Shown one piece after another: positions 1-8,726 of a stretch of DNA of 64,000 nt. A program made the position numbers and the translations under genes. The stretch comes from DAOUJW01 sp034421015 (lineage in GTDB: Bacteria; Chloroflexota; Dehalococcoidia; Lucifugimonadales; UBA2985). How positions within the stretch are numbered: position 1 is the first letter of the stretch; each line of letters begins with the position of its first letter. The DNA is taken from the NCBI GenBank assembly GCA_034421015.1, contig DAOUKT010000016.1, positions 1 to 64,000 on the forward strand, read 5' to 3'. The notes under the pieces were generated by a model. It had not been told where the DNA came from. It saw only the letters and a list, made by a program, of their open reading frames with translations, and searched no databases.

Positions 1-252
1 AGAGCGTCCTAATAGGCGACTTCAGATTCCCGCTTTCGCGGGAATGACGATAAACGTAGCTCCCTGAAGATGCCGCCGTAGTTACGCAAAGGTCTCCGGA
101 AGCAGGAATCCAGAGGGGGCCGATTTAGAAGGAAATAGATTTCCGCCCCCGCATCAAGTGCGGGGCAAGCTTTGCGGGAATGACGATAAACGGATTGCCT
201 CCAAGATGTCGTCATAGTTTTGCAAGAGTCTTCAATAGGGAGGTGCGTATAA
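1..252. repeat. Intergenic repeat region with palindrome and imperfect direct repeat
   Basis: No gene is supported here. A perfect palindrome ATTCCCGC-TTTC-GCGGGAAT lies at 26-45 and recurs elsewhere in the window (42526, 42634). Positions 38-95 and 174-232 are an imperfect direct repeat (both begin GCGGGAATGACGATAAACG) with a period of about 136 bp. A copy of the CCCCGCATCAAGTGCGGGG palindrome lies near 146-166. These are typical dispersed intergenic repeats, not coding sequence. Confidence 0.7.
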
Positions 253-900
253 ATGAACAACCAGAAACTAGTGGGGCTGGCCTTGATTGTGCTGGGGGCT
301 GTCTTCCTCCTGTCCAGGATCACAGGAATCGGATTCCCGCTGGAGGACTGGTGGCCCCTATTCCCCATTGCCGCCGGAGTTGCAGCCATGTCAAGCGGCA
401 ACTGGAAGGGCGGTCTCATCATAGTCGCCGTATTCTCCTTATTCCTGGCGAACAACCTTGGCGCTTTCGACGTCGACATCTGGTCTCTGTGGCCGGTGGC
501 CCTCATCGCCGCAGGCGCGGCGGTCTTCCTTGGAAGCTGGGGCTCTGGCAAAGGCAGGCCTTCGGATGCGGGCGAAGATCTCAAGGTTGAAAGCGTCTTC
601 TCCGAAAGCAATCAGTCCGCCGCCGGCAAGGGGTTCCGCGGCGGGAGCGTCTCCGCCACCTTTGGCAGCGCGGAAGTCGACCTCCGTTCCGCCGAGGTGA
701 CGGAGGGCGAAGCCACAATCAACGTCAGCGTCCTCTTCGGCGGCGTCAATCTGAGGGTGCCGGCCGACTGGGCGGTGGACGTTCGCTCCTCGGTGTTCTT
801 CGGCGGAATTGAGTCCAAGCGCCCGGAGCCGTCCGAACCCAGGGCGCGGCTGACAATCACAGGCTCGTGCTGGTTCGGGGGGATAGAGATCACGTCCTGA
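253..900 (+). CDS. LiaF-like membrane protein with C-terminal adhesin-like beta domain
   Basis: The 215-residue protein has about four hydrophobic segments in its first 95 residues (roughly 5-23, 30-46, 54-72, 78-95), matching the LiaI/LiaF-type transmembrane region. A glycine- and valine-rich beta-repeat half (about 110-215, with recurrent FGG motifs at VLFGGV, VFFGGI and CWFGGI) resembles the cell-wall-active antibiotic response C-domain. LiaF proteins of Firmicutes restrain an envelope-stress two-component system, but no kinase or regulator is adjacent, so that role is not assured. An SD-like AGGGAGGTG lies about 10 nt before the ATG. Family call is good; function in this lineage is unknown. 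Confidence 0.75.
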   Translation: MNNQKLVGLALIVLGAVFLLSRITGIGFPLEDWWPLFPIAAGVAAMSSGNWKGGLIIVAVFSLFLANNLGAFDVDIWSLWPVALIAAGAAVFLGSWGSGKGRPSDAGEDLKVESVFSESNQSAAGKGFRGGSVSATFGSAEVDLRSAEVTEGEATINVSVLFGGVNLRVPADWAVDVRSSVFFGGIESKRPEPSEPRARLTITGSCWFGGIEITS

Positions 901-962
901 ACGTAGGGGGGCAGGCTGCGTCGGGCCTCGATCCTTCCGGCGCGACAGCCTTGGGGGGCTGC

Positions 963-1493
963 CTACAGATCGATGGCTACCGCCATCTCCTTGCACAACT
1001 CGTTGGAGTTCAGCGGGCAGTGTTGACAGTCCTTCAGCAGCTTCTGCGGCGGTGTCTCGGCGCGCGAGAACCCCTCGGCCAGAAAGGCGGGCAGGGCCTC
1101 CTCGTTGGTCAAGGCGTACAGGACGGGGTATCCCCTCTCCGCGGCCCTCTCAAGGCACCACTGCATGAGCCTTCTGGACACGCCCCGACCCCGGAACTCC
1201 GGCATCACCACCAGCGACCTGAGCTCTGCGATCCCGTTGTACTCAGCCACCGATGCACAGCCCGCCAGGACCGAATCGCACTCAGCGACGAAGAAGCTGC
1301 CTTGCTCTATGATGGTCCCAATCGCGGAGCGGGAGAGGGGCAGGAGCGCGCCGGTGCCATCCGGGTTGAAGGCGTGGCTGGAGATAAGCCTGAAGAGCGC
1401 TTCCTCGTCTTCGGGCGTGGCCGTCCTGAAGCTCAGGGGTTGAAGTGAGGCAACCCCGGGACGCTGGTGGCCGTGCAATTCTCGCTCTACCAT
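963..1493 (-). CDS. GNAT N-acetyltransferase, ArgA-like
   Basis: This is a single-domain GNAT protein. The acetyl-CoA pyrophosphate loop is visible as VMPEFRGRGVSRRLM, and the C-terminal tail has a cysteine cluster (DCQHCPLNSNELC) seen in the short ArgA-type N-acetylglutamate synthases. It may therefore acetylate glutamate for arginine synthesis, but no arg genes are adjacent. I chose the ATG at 1493, which has GGAGAA about ten bases upstream. An in-frame TTG at 1523 would add ten residues. GNAT fold is secure, substrate inferred. Confidence 0.75.
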   Translation of the reverse strand: MVERELHGHQRPGVASLQPLSFRTATPEDEEALFRLISSHAFNPDGTGALLPLSRSAIGTIIEQGSFFVAECDSVLAGCASVAEYNGIAELRSLVVMPEFRGRGVSRRLMQWCLERAAERGYPVLYALTNEEALPAFLAEGFSRAETPPQKLLKDCQHCPLNSNELCKEMAVAIDL

Positions 1494-1644
1494 TTGGACC
1501 CGTTCTCCCAACCGCTCTCCCAACAGGAGCTGAAAGTTAGCATTTTAGCGCGAGTAGGCCCGTTTGAGAACCCATACAGCCGGAGAATACGTCAAATGGG
1601 CGCAGGAACCTCAAGCGGCCATTGGGTCGGCGCAGCGTTCACTT

Positions 1645-2127
1645 CTACAGTCTGTCAAAACCATGCCAGCCGGGGATCGCAGCCGCCTGCCGGACCCAGT
1701 CCGCAACCTGCTCCTCGTCTATCCGGCCGTCCTCGTATATGTGGAAGTAGCGCGCGTCCTTGTCCCTGGAGTCGACGGGCGGAAGGGGCGTAAGCGACTT
1801 GCCGAAGATGAAGCACACCTTGATGTACTTCGCAAAGCAGTGGTAGCTCATGAACCAGCCCTGGCCCTCGACTCCGTAGAAGGGCGAGTTCCAGCGCACG
1901 GCCTTGCGCACGTCGGGCAGGGTGCGCACGATGAGCTCGTCGAGTCGGCGACCTGCGTCGCTCTTCCAACCCGGCATCGCGGCGATGTAAGCCTGCACGG
2001 GCGGGTCGCCGTCACCCTTGGGAATCTGCGGGTTGCCCCCCGAGAGGAGGACCGGGCTGCCGTCTTCCGGCGCCGGGAGGGGCTTCCTTGTGGCCCTGGT
2101 TGACTTTCCGGACGTCTTTGGCGACAT
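1645..2127 (-). CDS. DUF1801 family protein
   Basis: A protein of 160 residues. The central part (KSDAGRRLDELI, VRKAVRWNSPFYG, YIKVCFIFGKSL) matches the DUF1801 (YdhG-like) fold, a small alpha/beta domain of unknown biochemical role often found as a standalone cytosolic protein. The N-terminal 40 residues are low-complexity, rich in Lys, Pro and Ser. The ATG at 2127 has GGAG seven bases upstream; an in-frame GTG at 2136 is possible. It stands alone between an acetyltransferase and an exporter on opposite strands, so context gives no functional clue. Confidence 0.75.
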   Translation of the reverse strand: MSPKTSGKSTRATRKPLPAPEDGSPVLLSGGNPQIPKGDGDPPVQAYIAAMPGWKSDAGRRLDELIVRTLPDVRKAVRWNSPFYGVEGQGWFMSYHCFAKYIKVCFIFGKSLTPLPPVDSRDKDARYFHIYEDGRIDEEQVADWVRQAAAIPGWHGFDRL

Positions 2128-2342
2128 TGTCTTCACTCCACACGCTGCCCTGAATTGTCACCGAATAGGCGGGAGTTGAAGGGGCGTATACTCACATATT
2201 ATCACAAAACTGCCGTCGACACTTGGATCAGCCTCAAGCGTGATGTTCACCACCTCAGATACGAATATGGTACACTTGGTGCGGCAGAAGGCGGGCCAAT
2301 CAGGACGGCGCACAGCGGCATTTTCGAGATTCAAGGTAGTCC

Positions 2343-4820
2343 ATGAATAGAACACTCGGCTGGCTGAGCAGTCTGGTCACGGCCCGTCCATACGCAACCC
2401 TCGCAGTCCTCCTTATTATAACCGTAATTCTTGGCGCCGGGGCGAGTCTGCGCCTTCCGCCGGCGGAGACATCGGCGGCCCTCCCCAAGGAGAGCGCCGT
2501 AGCCCAGGCCTTGATTGAGATAGACGAGCTCTTTGGGGACGCCGGCGACGTCAGAGTCTCAACGCTCCTCTTCCGGGGCGATGCGCTCACGCCGGGCGGC
2601 CTGGACCAGATGGCGTCCCTCCTGGAGGAGATCGTCAGCGAGCCGGGAGTGGAAGAGCTGCTGACTCCCGGCAGTCCCGTCGTCGCTCCTTCGGCCCTGG
2701 TCATGGCGCTGCTCCAAGTGGACAGCTTTGAGTCGGTCACCCAGGCGGACATCGACTCTCTACAAGGCCCCCCGGAGCTTCTGGCCGCGCTGAACGGCAT
2801 GACCGGGACTGATGTGGACGGCACGCCGGTCGCCTTCGCCACCATACACCTGCGCGACACGGGCGACGAGCGGGTTGCTGACGCCGAGCGGAGAATCAGC
2901 GAGATGGCAACCGGGGATGAGGGTCCGCTGCGGGTCACCAGCGTATCTTACGCGGTGTTGGAGGACGAGTCCCGCAAGGCAACCGAGACCGGGATGGCGC
3001 CGCTGATAGGGCTGGCCCTGCTGCTTATAGCCGGGCTGATTCTGCTCTTCATGCGCACGGTCTCGGACCTGCTGCTTACCCTAGCCGGTCTGGTCGTTTC
3101 ACTTGTATGGATCAGCGGAGCGGAGGGCTGGCTGGGGCCAAACGGCCTGGGCATAACCGGACCGCCCAACGTCCTTACCTCTATGGTGCCGATAATCGTT
3201 ATCGGCCTGACGGTTGACTATGCGATCCAGACCGTCTCCCACTACCGGGAGCAGCGCGCCGAGGGCGAGCCCGTGGCGGCGGCGGTGCGCATCGGGATGC
3301 GAAACGTCACGGTTCCGCTGATGCTGGCCGCCGTGACAACGATAGTGAGCCTGCTGGTTGGGCTGTTCTCCCCGGTGGAGATAGTCGGCGACTTTGGCAT
3401 AGTCGGAGGTATGGGTATCGGGTTGAGCCTCATTGTAATGCTGACGCTGATTCCCGCGGGCCGGAAGATCATCGACCGGCGGCGCGAGGCGCGCGGTACG
3501 CTCAAACCGCCCCGGCCCATCTCCGGCGCTCTGCCTGGCATACGGCCGCTGGCTGAGCTGCTGGGCAGGGAGGTCACTCGCAGGCCTGCGCCGTACTTCT
3601 TCGTGGTGGTGGCGGCTACGATACTGCTGGGGTTCGCGGCAAGGGACCTTGAGTCGGACTTCAGCATCCGCGACCTCCTGCCCAGAGACGGGAGTGTGCT
3701 GCAGGACCTGGACACGCTGAACGCGGCGGTGGGCGGCTCTACGGAGATAACCAGCGTGTTGCTGAAGGCGGAGGCTACGGAGACTCACACCTTCCTGAAC
3801 CTGCAACATCTCAGGCTCGCCTTCCTGGACGAGCAACGCCGCCCGCCCGCGGCTGCCGGGCCCATCCTGACGTCCTACGAGCTGCTCATCTACGACTGGA
3901 CCACCGACAGCGGCCAGCCCGGCGACAGGTACGACCCGGAGCTTGCCGCGCTCTTCAGCGAGGCCTCCGCGGGGATTAGCCTCGACCCGGCGCTGATGCA
4001 GGAGCTCCTGGACAGGCTGGGGCCTATGGACCCGGCCCTCTCCCACAGCCTGGTCAACGATCCCGACGGCATTGACACTATACTGCTCCAGTTCCCGGCC
4101 TTCACGGGCGACCCGGAGGCGTCCAGGAGCCTCCAGGAGGACATCGAGGCACTCTGGGAAGGCGACGGCGAGGCAATCACGGCTACTTCCGAGACCATCA
4201 TCTCCTTCAGCGTGACGGACGCCATCAGAGACAGGCAGACTGACTCCATAGGCACCACTATAGCCGTAGCCCTGACTGTGCTTGCCGTCTTCTTCTGGCT
4301 GACGGTGCGCCAGCCGGCCCTCGCGATAATCGCGGTGGGACCGACCTTTCTTGTCCTCATCTCGGTGCTGGGCACCATGGCGCTGCTGGACATCCCCTAC
4401 ACCATCATCACGTCTATTATCACTGCCCTCTCCATCGGCATTGGGGTGGACTACACCATCCACATGATCCACCGCTACCGGGAGGAGTTCACCCGCCTTC
4501 GCAACCCGGAGAGGGCCGCCGTCCAGACCCTGGCGACCACCGGGTCGGCGCTGCTGGGCTCCGCGATGACAACGGCGCTGGGGATTGGGGTGCTGGCGGC
4601 GTCGCCGCTGGCCGCGTCCCAGCAGTTCGGCATCACGGCGGCCATCACCATCGCCTACTCGCTCCTGGTCTCAGTGCTGGTGGTGCCGCCCGCAATGACG
4701 ATCTGGGGCGCATACCGCAACATGCGGCTGCGCTCAATGGTGGAGCAGGTGTGGAGCGACCTGGACGTGGCGATTGAGGACGTATACCGGCGGAACAACC
4801 CGCAGGAGGACTCGTCGTAG
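2343..4820 (+). CDS. RND/MMPL-family exporter
   Basis: At 825 residues this has the two-fold RND/MMPL plan: TM1 at about 17-37, a periplasmic loop to about 215, a five-helix sterol-sensing-like bundle (about 218-378), then a second helix (about 418-437), second loop and second bundle (about 630-800). The repeated GLTVDYAIQ and GIGVDYTIH motifs are the conserved GxxxDY signatures of each half, which carry the proton-relay aspartate. Such proteins export lipids, hopanoids or hydrophobic drugs; substrate cannot be told. There is no adaptor or outer-membrane channel gene, as expected for an MMPL-type pump. The 5' region 2128-2342 has no other gene. Confidence 0.85.
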   Translation: MNRTLGWLSSLVTARPYATLAVLLIITVILGAGASLRLPPAETSAALPKESAVAQALIEIDELFGDAGDVRVSTLLFRGDALTPGGLDQMASLLEEIVSEPGVEELLTPGSPVVAPSALVMALLQVDSFESVTQADIDSLQGPPELLAALNGMTGTDVDGTPVAFATIHLRDTGDERVADAERRISEMATGDEGPLRVTSVSYAVLEDESRKATETGMAPLIGLALLLIAGLILLFMRTVSDLLLTLAGLVVSLVWISGAEGWLGPNGLGITGPPNVLTSMVPIIVIGLTVDYAIQTVSHYREQRAEGEPVAAAVRIGMRNVTVPLMLAAVTTIVSLLVGLFSPVEIVGDFGIVGGMGIGLSLIVMLTLIPAGRKIIDRRREARGTLKPPRPISGALPGIRPLAELLGREVTRRPAPYFFVVVAATILLGFAARDLESDFSIRDLLPRDGSVLQDLDTLNAAVGGSTEITSVLLKAEATETHTFLNLQHLRLAFLDEQRRPPAAAGPILTSYELLIYDWTTDSGQPGDRYDPELAALFSEASAGISLDPALMQELLDRLGPMDPALSHSLVNDPDGIDTILLQFPAFTGDPEASRSLQEDIEALWEGDGEAITATSETIISFSVTDAIRDRQTDSIGTTIAVALTVLAVFFWLTVRQPALAIIAVGPTFLVLISVLGTMALLDIPYTIITSIITALSIGIGVDYTIHMIHRYREEFTRLRNPERAAVQTLATTGSALLGSAMTTALGIGVLAASPLAASQQFGITAAITIAYSLLVSVLVVPPAMTIWGAYRNMRLRSMVEQVWSDLDVAIEDVYRRNNPQEDSS

Positions 4821-4905
4821 CCGGGTGGCGGGTCTGCCGCTCACAAACTGGCGGAGCGCCGGGCTAACCTGACCCGACGAGAGCCCCGATGAACCGTCCG
4901 GGAGT

Positions 4906-5316
4906 CTACGGGTTGTTCCCGCCTCCAACTGCGATTACCCACACGTCCACCCCGCGGCCCGGGTTCCCCCTCGTGAGCACATCGAACGCTGTGTCGTTCA
5001 CGAATATCAGGCGGTCGTCGAGGGTAATGCTGATTTGCAGGCCGTAGGTCGCGCGCTCGTCGATGTCATCGGGGTAATAGGGCACGTCGAAGTCCACCGG
5101 GAAGCGTCCCGGATTCACAATGGTTCTTGAGGCGATGAGAGGCGCGGCGGCGTCCTGGTAGGAAACGTCGCGCAGCTGCACGGTCAGGACTGAGCCCTCC
5201 GGGATCCGGGACTCACCATCGAAGGTGATGGTCCCGGTGACAGAGTTGCCGCTCCCGCACGCCCCCAGCGCAAGTGCGGCCGAGGCGATTAAAGCAATTA
5301 CTGTGAGTAAGCGCAT
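4906..5316 (-). CDS. YbaY-like lipoprotein
   Basis: The 136-residue precursor has a signal peptide with a lipobox (ALGACG, Cys at about 20) followed by a compact beta domain. VTGTITF, GSVLTVQLRDVS, and PVDFDVPYYPDDI match the YbaY/pilotin-like family. Members are envelope lipoproteins, often with META or copper-resistance-like neighbours; their function is mostly unknown. Convergent with the upstream exporter gene (85-nt gap). ATG start with AGGA upstream. Confidence 0.75.
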   Translation of the reverse strand: MRLLTVIALIASAALALGACGSGNSVTGTITFDGESRIPEGSVLTVQLRDVSYQDAAAPLIASRTIVNPGRFPVDFDVPYYPDDIDERATYGLQISITLDDRLIFVNDTAFDVLTRGNPGRGVDVWVIAVGGGNNP

Positions 5317-5460
5317 ACGAATCCTGTGAAGGCGGCGCTAGTATGGCTGCGCCGTAAAGGTCAATCCAAGGTTTTTGAAGGGCTGCATGATAGTCACGCC
5401 CGCAGGCTTGGGTGCGTATTGCTCCCATTATCGGCTATACGATGCCTTGAGGGGAAGACC

Positions 5461-5487
5461 GGGAGCGCCGGTGAAACCGGCGCTCCC
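5461..5487 (-). terminator. Stem-loop downstream of the zinc-binding lipoprotein gene
   Basis: A perfect 12-bp inverted repeat, GGGAGCGCCGGT and ACCGGCGCTCCC, encloses a GAA loop. It lies 110 nt past the stop codon of the 5598-8057 gene. The T tract is weak on both strands, so it may be a terminator or only an mRNA-stabilising hairpin. Confidence 0.5.
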
Positions 5488-5597
5488 GTGATTTCAGTCG
5501 AGCCGCGTCCAGAGATCCTCCGGGCGGGCCGCTTTGTTGCGTTTCGCTTCCGCCATCTGGATCGGCAATGTCTCACTGCGTGAGATTGGAGCGGAGT

Positions 5598-8057
5598 CTA
5601 TCTCAGGGCCTCCACAATCAGCTCCACGTTTGCCCGCACCATACCGAGGTACGTGCCGCCCGGGCTGTCCTTTTCGCCCAGGGAGTCCGCATAGAGCTGG
5701 ACAACTACGGCCCCGGTCTCTCTTGCCACGGCCTCCGGCAGCCTTCCGCTGACCGTCGTTTCGCTGAACACCGCCGGCGCGTTGTGCTCCCGGACCACCT
5801 CTACCACTTCGGCCAGGTGCTCCGCAGAGGGTTCCACATCAGGCGCAAGTGAGGGTATGAGGAGACCGATGACCTCAAATCCGTAGACGTCTGCAAAATA
5901 TGCAAAGGTGTCATGGGATGTGACCAGCAGTCTGCGCTCCTGCGGAATCACCTTAACCTGCTCTTGAATCCAGATGTGCAACTCGTCAAGCTGCTGTGAG
6001 TAGTCGGCGGCGTTCTGGAAGTAGAGCGCCGCGCCTTCGGGGTCCATAGCCGACAGCTGAGTTGCAATCTCGTTGACTGCGATCTTCACACGATTAGGAT
6101 CGAACCAGAAGTGGGGGTCCAGTGGGCCGTGGTCGTGGCCATGGTCGTCGTGGCCCGCATCCATGTGATCGTCGGCATGGTCATCGTCGTCGGCATGGTC
6201 ATCATGACCGCCATCTGCATCACCTACTATCCCAACGAAAGCAATCTTGGTGGGCGCTCCGTCTACGTCCCAATGCCCCACCTCTTCCAGGTCATGCTTA
6301 TCCAGGTGCAGTACCTCGCCACCCACGGAGTCCGTGATGAAGATCGCGTCAGGCGCCGTCGCCAGGTGCGGCCGCGCCCAGAACCCGGTCTCAACAGGGG
6401 TGGTGAGGAAGTCAGACTTGGATGCAAGCAGATCGCCGTCATGAGCATCGTACATCCGTAGCTCGCCATCGCTCATGACCACCAGCAGAGTTTCTCCCCC
6501 GTGTCCAATGTGCGCTTGTATGGGCCTGAGGTCATCAGTAGCGGGTATGAATTGTTCCATATACCCGTCTTCCGGTTCCACGATGTACATCCCCACCTCT
6601 GAGCCCAGGGCAAAGAAATGGTGCAGGCCGTGGTATCCCCAAACGGAGGTGAGTCGGAAGTCATCTGGTGAGCCGTCCGGAGCGGGAACGAACACATGGC
6701 CATATTCGCCGTCGTGGGCTTCTACGGCCAAGACCCCACCCGCGCAACCGAAGGCTGCCATGTGGCCGTTGCTGGCGTCCCCGTGAAGCTGGTCGCAGCC
6801 TGTGGCGCTGTACAGGACGTTGCCTTCCACATCCCGGATGTCAACGCCCACCGGGCGTCGGTACATCTCGGGGTCCGACGCATAGTCCGGGTGCTGAGTT
6901 GAAACGGCGAACAGGTCACCCTCCAGCGGGGCGGCCGCTCCGTGCTGAGCGCCTGCGTTGAAGCTCTCCGGAACATAGTCGTCCCCATGCTCCTCCAGCT
7001 CATGCTCGTTTATCAGAACCACCTCGCCTGAGCCGTCGTAGAAGATTGTTGCCCACTCATCACCAACGTACAGGTGCGAGGGATCGTCCCCGCTCAAATC
7101 TATATCCAGGATTTGGATGTCACCCTCGACCAGGTCGAAGTGGTCTCCGTGAGGCTCCATGTATATTCCGCCATCAAATATGTGCGCCAGGTTGGCGTCT
7201 GAGGAGACGGCTATTGCGTAGCGGCCGCTTGGGGTGGAGTAGATCCGGCCGGCCCGTGAGCCTACGTCAAAGTGGTCCTGGTCCACGTCTCCGGTTTCCA
7301 GGTCTATGACGGAGATTGTTCCCTCCTCCCCGTCACCTATGAGGAGGCGTCCTATTAGATCCCCGTGGTCGTCGTGGTCCGCATCCATGTGATCGTCGTC
7401 GTGATCATCGTGGTCCGCATCCATATGGTCGCCGTCATCATCGTGATCGCCGTGAACGTCGGCGAACTCTAGGGGATCGACACCGTCGCCAAGCGCGATC
7501 AGCTTGGACTCATCTGCGCTGGCGTTGCGCACGAGGTCCTCCAGCCACTCGGTCTCGAGGCCAAGGCCGACGGTAAACACAAGGTCTGCGTCCGCCACCT
7601 GGGCGACGTCTCGAGCTCCCGGCATGAAGCTGTGCGGATCGCTGCCCGGCGGCACCATGTTGAAGACCTCAACCCTGTTCCCGCCTATCACCTCGGCCCA
7701 GTCGGCAACGATGTTGGAGGTTGCCACCAACTGGAGAGGGGAGCTTGGAGGCGCCATAGCGTCCATGGCGGGAGTTGCAGTCGGATCTGCGGTGTCCATG
7801 GCGGGGGTGGCCTGTGGCATTGCAGTGGCCTGTGGCATTGCGGTGGCCTGTGGCATTTCAGTGGCCTGCGGCATCTCAGTTGCCTGTGGCATTGCGGTGG
7901 CCTGTGGCATTGCAGTGGCCTGCGGCGCTTCAGTGGCCGGTGTGGTTTCGTCGTCCGTGCAGGCGACCAGGAAGGTCACGGCGAGAAGTACAAGGCCCAA
8001 AGCCAGTATCTGCGCCGAGCGCCCCAGATGTAATTTGCGACTTAATGTCATCTGCAT
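5598..8057 (-). CDS. ZnuA-type zinc-binding lipoprotein with nested AztD-like beta-propeller
   Basis: The 819-residue precursor has a lipobox (FLVACT, Cys about 33), then a linker with six repeats of the type PQATAMPQATEM. The first lobe of a cluster A-1 zinc-binding protein follows at about 106-205, with ligand His in SDPHSF. A His/Asp-rich loop (about 202-234) leads into a 370-residue beta-propeller-like domain (about 236-608) that resembles the zinc metallochaperone AztD. Cys-421 and Cys-438, with GCDQLHGD, are part of that likeness. A second His/Asp loop (about 612-645) leads to the second lobe, with DPHFWFDP, TSHDTF and YADSLG ligand motifs. The order is thus half SBP, propeller, half SBP. 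The usual length is about 300-350. The ATG at 8057 has AGGAG eight bases upstream. It follows a Fur-family gene by 141 nt; znuB and znuC are not present. Confidence 0.88.
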   Translation of the reverse strand: MQMTLSRKLHLGRSAQILALGLVLLAVTFLVACTDDETTPATEAPQATAMPQATAMPQATEMPQATEMPQATAMPQATAMPQATPAMDTADPTATPAMDAMAPPSSPLQLVATSNIVADWAEVIGGNRVEVFNMVPPGSDPHSFMPGARDVAQVADADLVFTVGLGLETEWLEDLVRNASADESKLIALGDGVDPLEFADVHGDHDDDGDHMDADHDDHDDDHMDADHDDHGDLIGRLLIGDGEEGTISVIDLETGDVDQDHFDVGSRAGRIYSTPSGRYAIAVSSDANLAHIFDGGIYMEPHGDHFDLVEGDIQILDIDLSGDDPSHLYVGDEWATIFYDGSGEVVLINEHELEEHGDDYVPESFNAGAQHGAAAPLEGDLFAVSTQHPDYASDPEMYRRPVGVDIRDVEGNVLYSATGCDQLHGDASNGHMAAFGCAGGVLAVEAHDGEYGHVFVPAPDGSPDDFRLTSVWGYHGLHHFFALGSEVGMYIVEPEDGYMEQFIPATDDLRPIQAHIGHGGETLLVVMSDGELRMYDAHDGDLLASKSDFLTTPVETGFWARPHLATAPDAIFITDSVGGEVLHLDKHDLEEVGHWDVDGAPTKIAFVGIVGDADGGHDDHADDDDHADDHMDAGHDDHGHDHGPLDPHFWFDPNRVKIAVNEIATQLSAMDPEGAALYFQNAADYSQQLDELHIWIQEQVKVIPQERRLLVTSHDTFAYFADVYGFEVIGLLIPSLAPDVEPSAEHLAEVVEVVREHNAPAVFSETTVSGRLPEAVARETGAVVVQLYADSLGEKDSPGGTYLGMVRANVELIVEALR

Positions 8058-8109
8058 TCTCAATTCTCCTACTGGTAAAGCTGGTAAATTCTAGCCAAGG
8101 TCAGTTCGA

Positions 8110-8128
8110 GGCGCCTTCATCAGGCGCC
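8110..8128 (-). promoter_or_regulatory. Stem-loop between the Fur-like and zinc-lipoprotein genes
   Basis: GGCGCCT-TCATC-AGGCGCC forms a 7-bp stem in the 141-nt gap between the two co-directional genes. It could act as an attenuator or processing site that sets different expression of regulator and binding protein. No T tract follows, so it is not a clear terminator. Confidence 0.35.
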
Positions 8129-8198
8129 GACGTTGTTGAGAGTGTGTCGCATATGGAGGGCCGTGACACTGGACTTCGGACGGTTGGAACAAGGCGCG

Positions 8199-8633
8199 CT
8201 ACCCTTCCGCGCCGGCCGTACAATCATCACGGGCCACGTACAACTCAACGCGGTGGTCGATGACCTGCCCCGGAAGACCCGCGGCAATGGACCTCAGCAA
8301 CCGCTCGATTGCAGTCGACCTGAACTCCTCCACCGCGCCGCATATGACGCAAACAAAGTGGTGGTGATGATGACCGGCCCGGGAGACGCTATACACAGTG
8401 GCCCCGTCCATTGTAGCGAGCCTGCAGACTACCCCCGCCTCAAGAAGAAGCTTGATGGTGCGATACACCGTTGCCCGGCTGACCAGTGGCAGCTCATCGC
8501 AGAGCGCCTCGATGGTGAAGCCCTCATGCTTCTGCGCCAGGAGATCGGCAATCGCCTTCCTGGAATATGTGACCCGGTAGCCCCGGTCCTCCAGAATTTC
8601 CATGAAGTTTGGGTTTGAAGTCTGCACGTCCAT
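8199..8633 (-). CDS. Fur-family metalloregulator, probably Zur-type
   Basis: A 144-residue regulator with the Fur winged-helix domain (RGYRVTYSRKAI, FTIEALCDELPLVSRATVYRTI) and the C-terminal sensing and dimer domain. The HHHHH-FVCVICG motif carries the metal-site histidines and the first CxxC. In most family members a second CxxC follows ELYG near the C-terminus; here only one cysteine remains (VARDDC). Position upstream of a zinc-binding lipoprotein suggests it senses zinc. I chose the ATG at 8633; an in-frame GTG at 8654 would add seven residues. A candidate operator lies at 8706-8725. Confidence 0.85.
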   Translation of the reverse strand: MDVQTSNPNFMEILEDRGYRVTYSRKAIADLLAQKHEGFTIEALCDELPLVSRATVYRTIKLLLEAGVVCRLATMDGATVYSVSRAGHHHHHFVCVICGAVEEFRSTAIERLLRSIAAGLPGQVIDHRVELYVARDDCTAGAEG

Positions 8634-8696
8634 AATGATATGTTGTCCCAGCACTATGTGTTCTGCTAATTGCTGGCGCTTCCCACAAAGTGAGAT

Positions 8697-8726
8697 AAGA
8701 TATCATGACAATGCAACCGTTGTCAA
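8697..8726 (-). promoter_or_regulatory. Promoter overlapping a Zur-box-like palindrome
   Basis: On the minus strand TTGACA (8726-8721) and TATCTT (8702-8697) are 18 nt apart and read toward the Fur-like gene. The palindrome TGACAA-N8-TTGTCA at 8706-8725 overlaps the -35 box and spacer. This arrangement suits repression by the adjacent Fur-family protein. Binding itself is inferred. Confidence 0.55.

Noticed and set aside
9..611. 200-codon minus-strand frame at the window start
   Set aside because: It crosses repeats and runs antisense to the LiaF-like gene. Its end (SSFPRKRESEVAY) is the translation of the dispersed palindrome.
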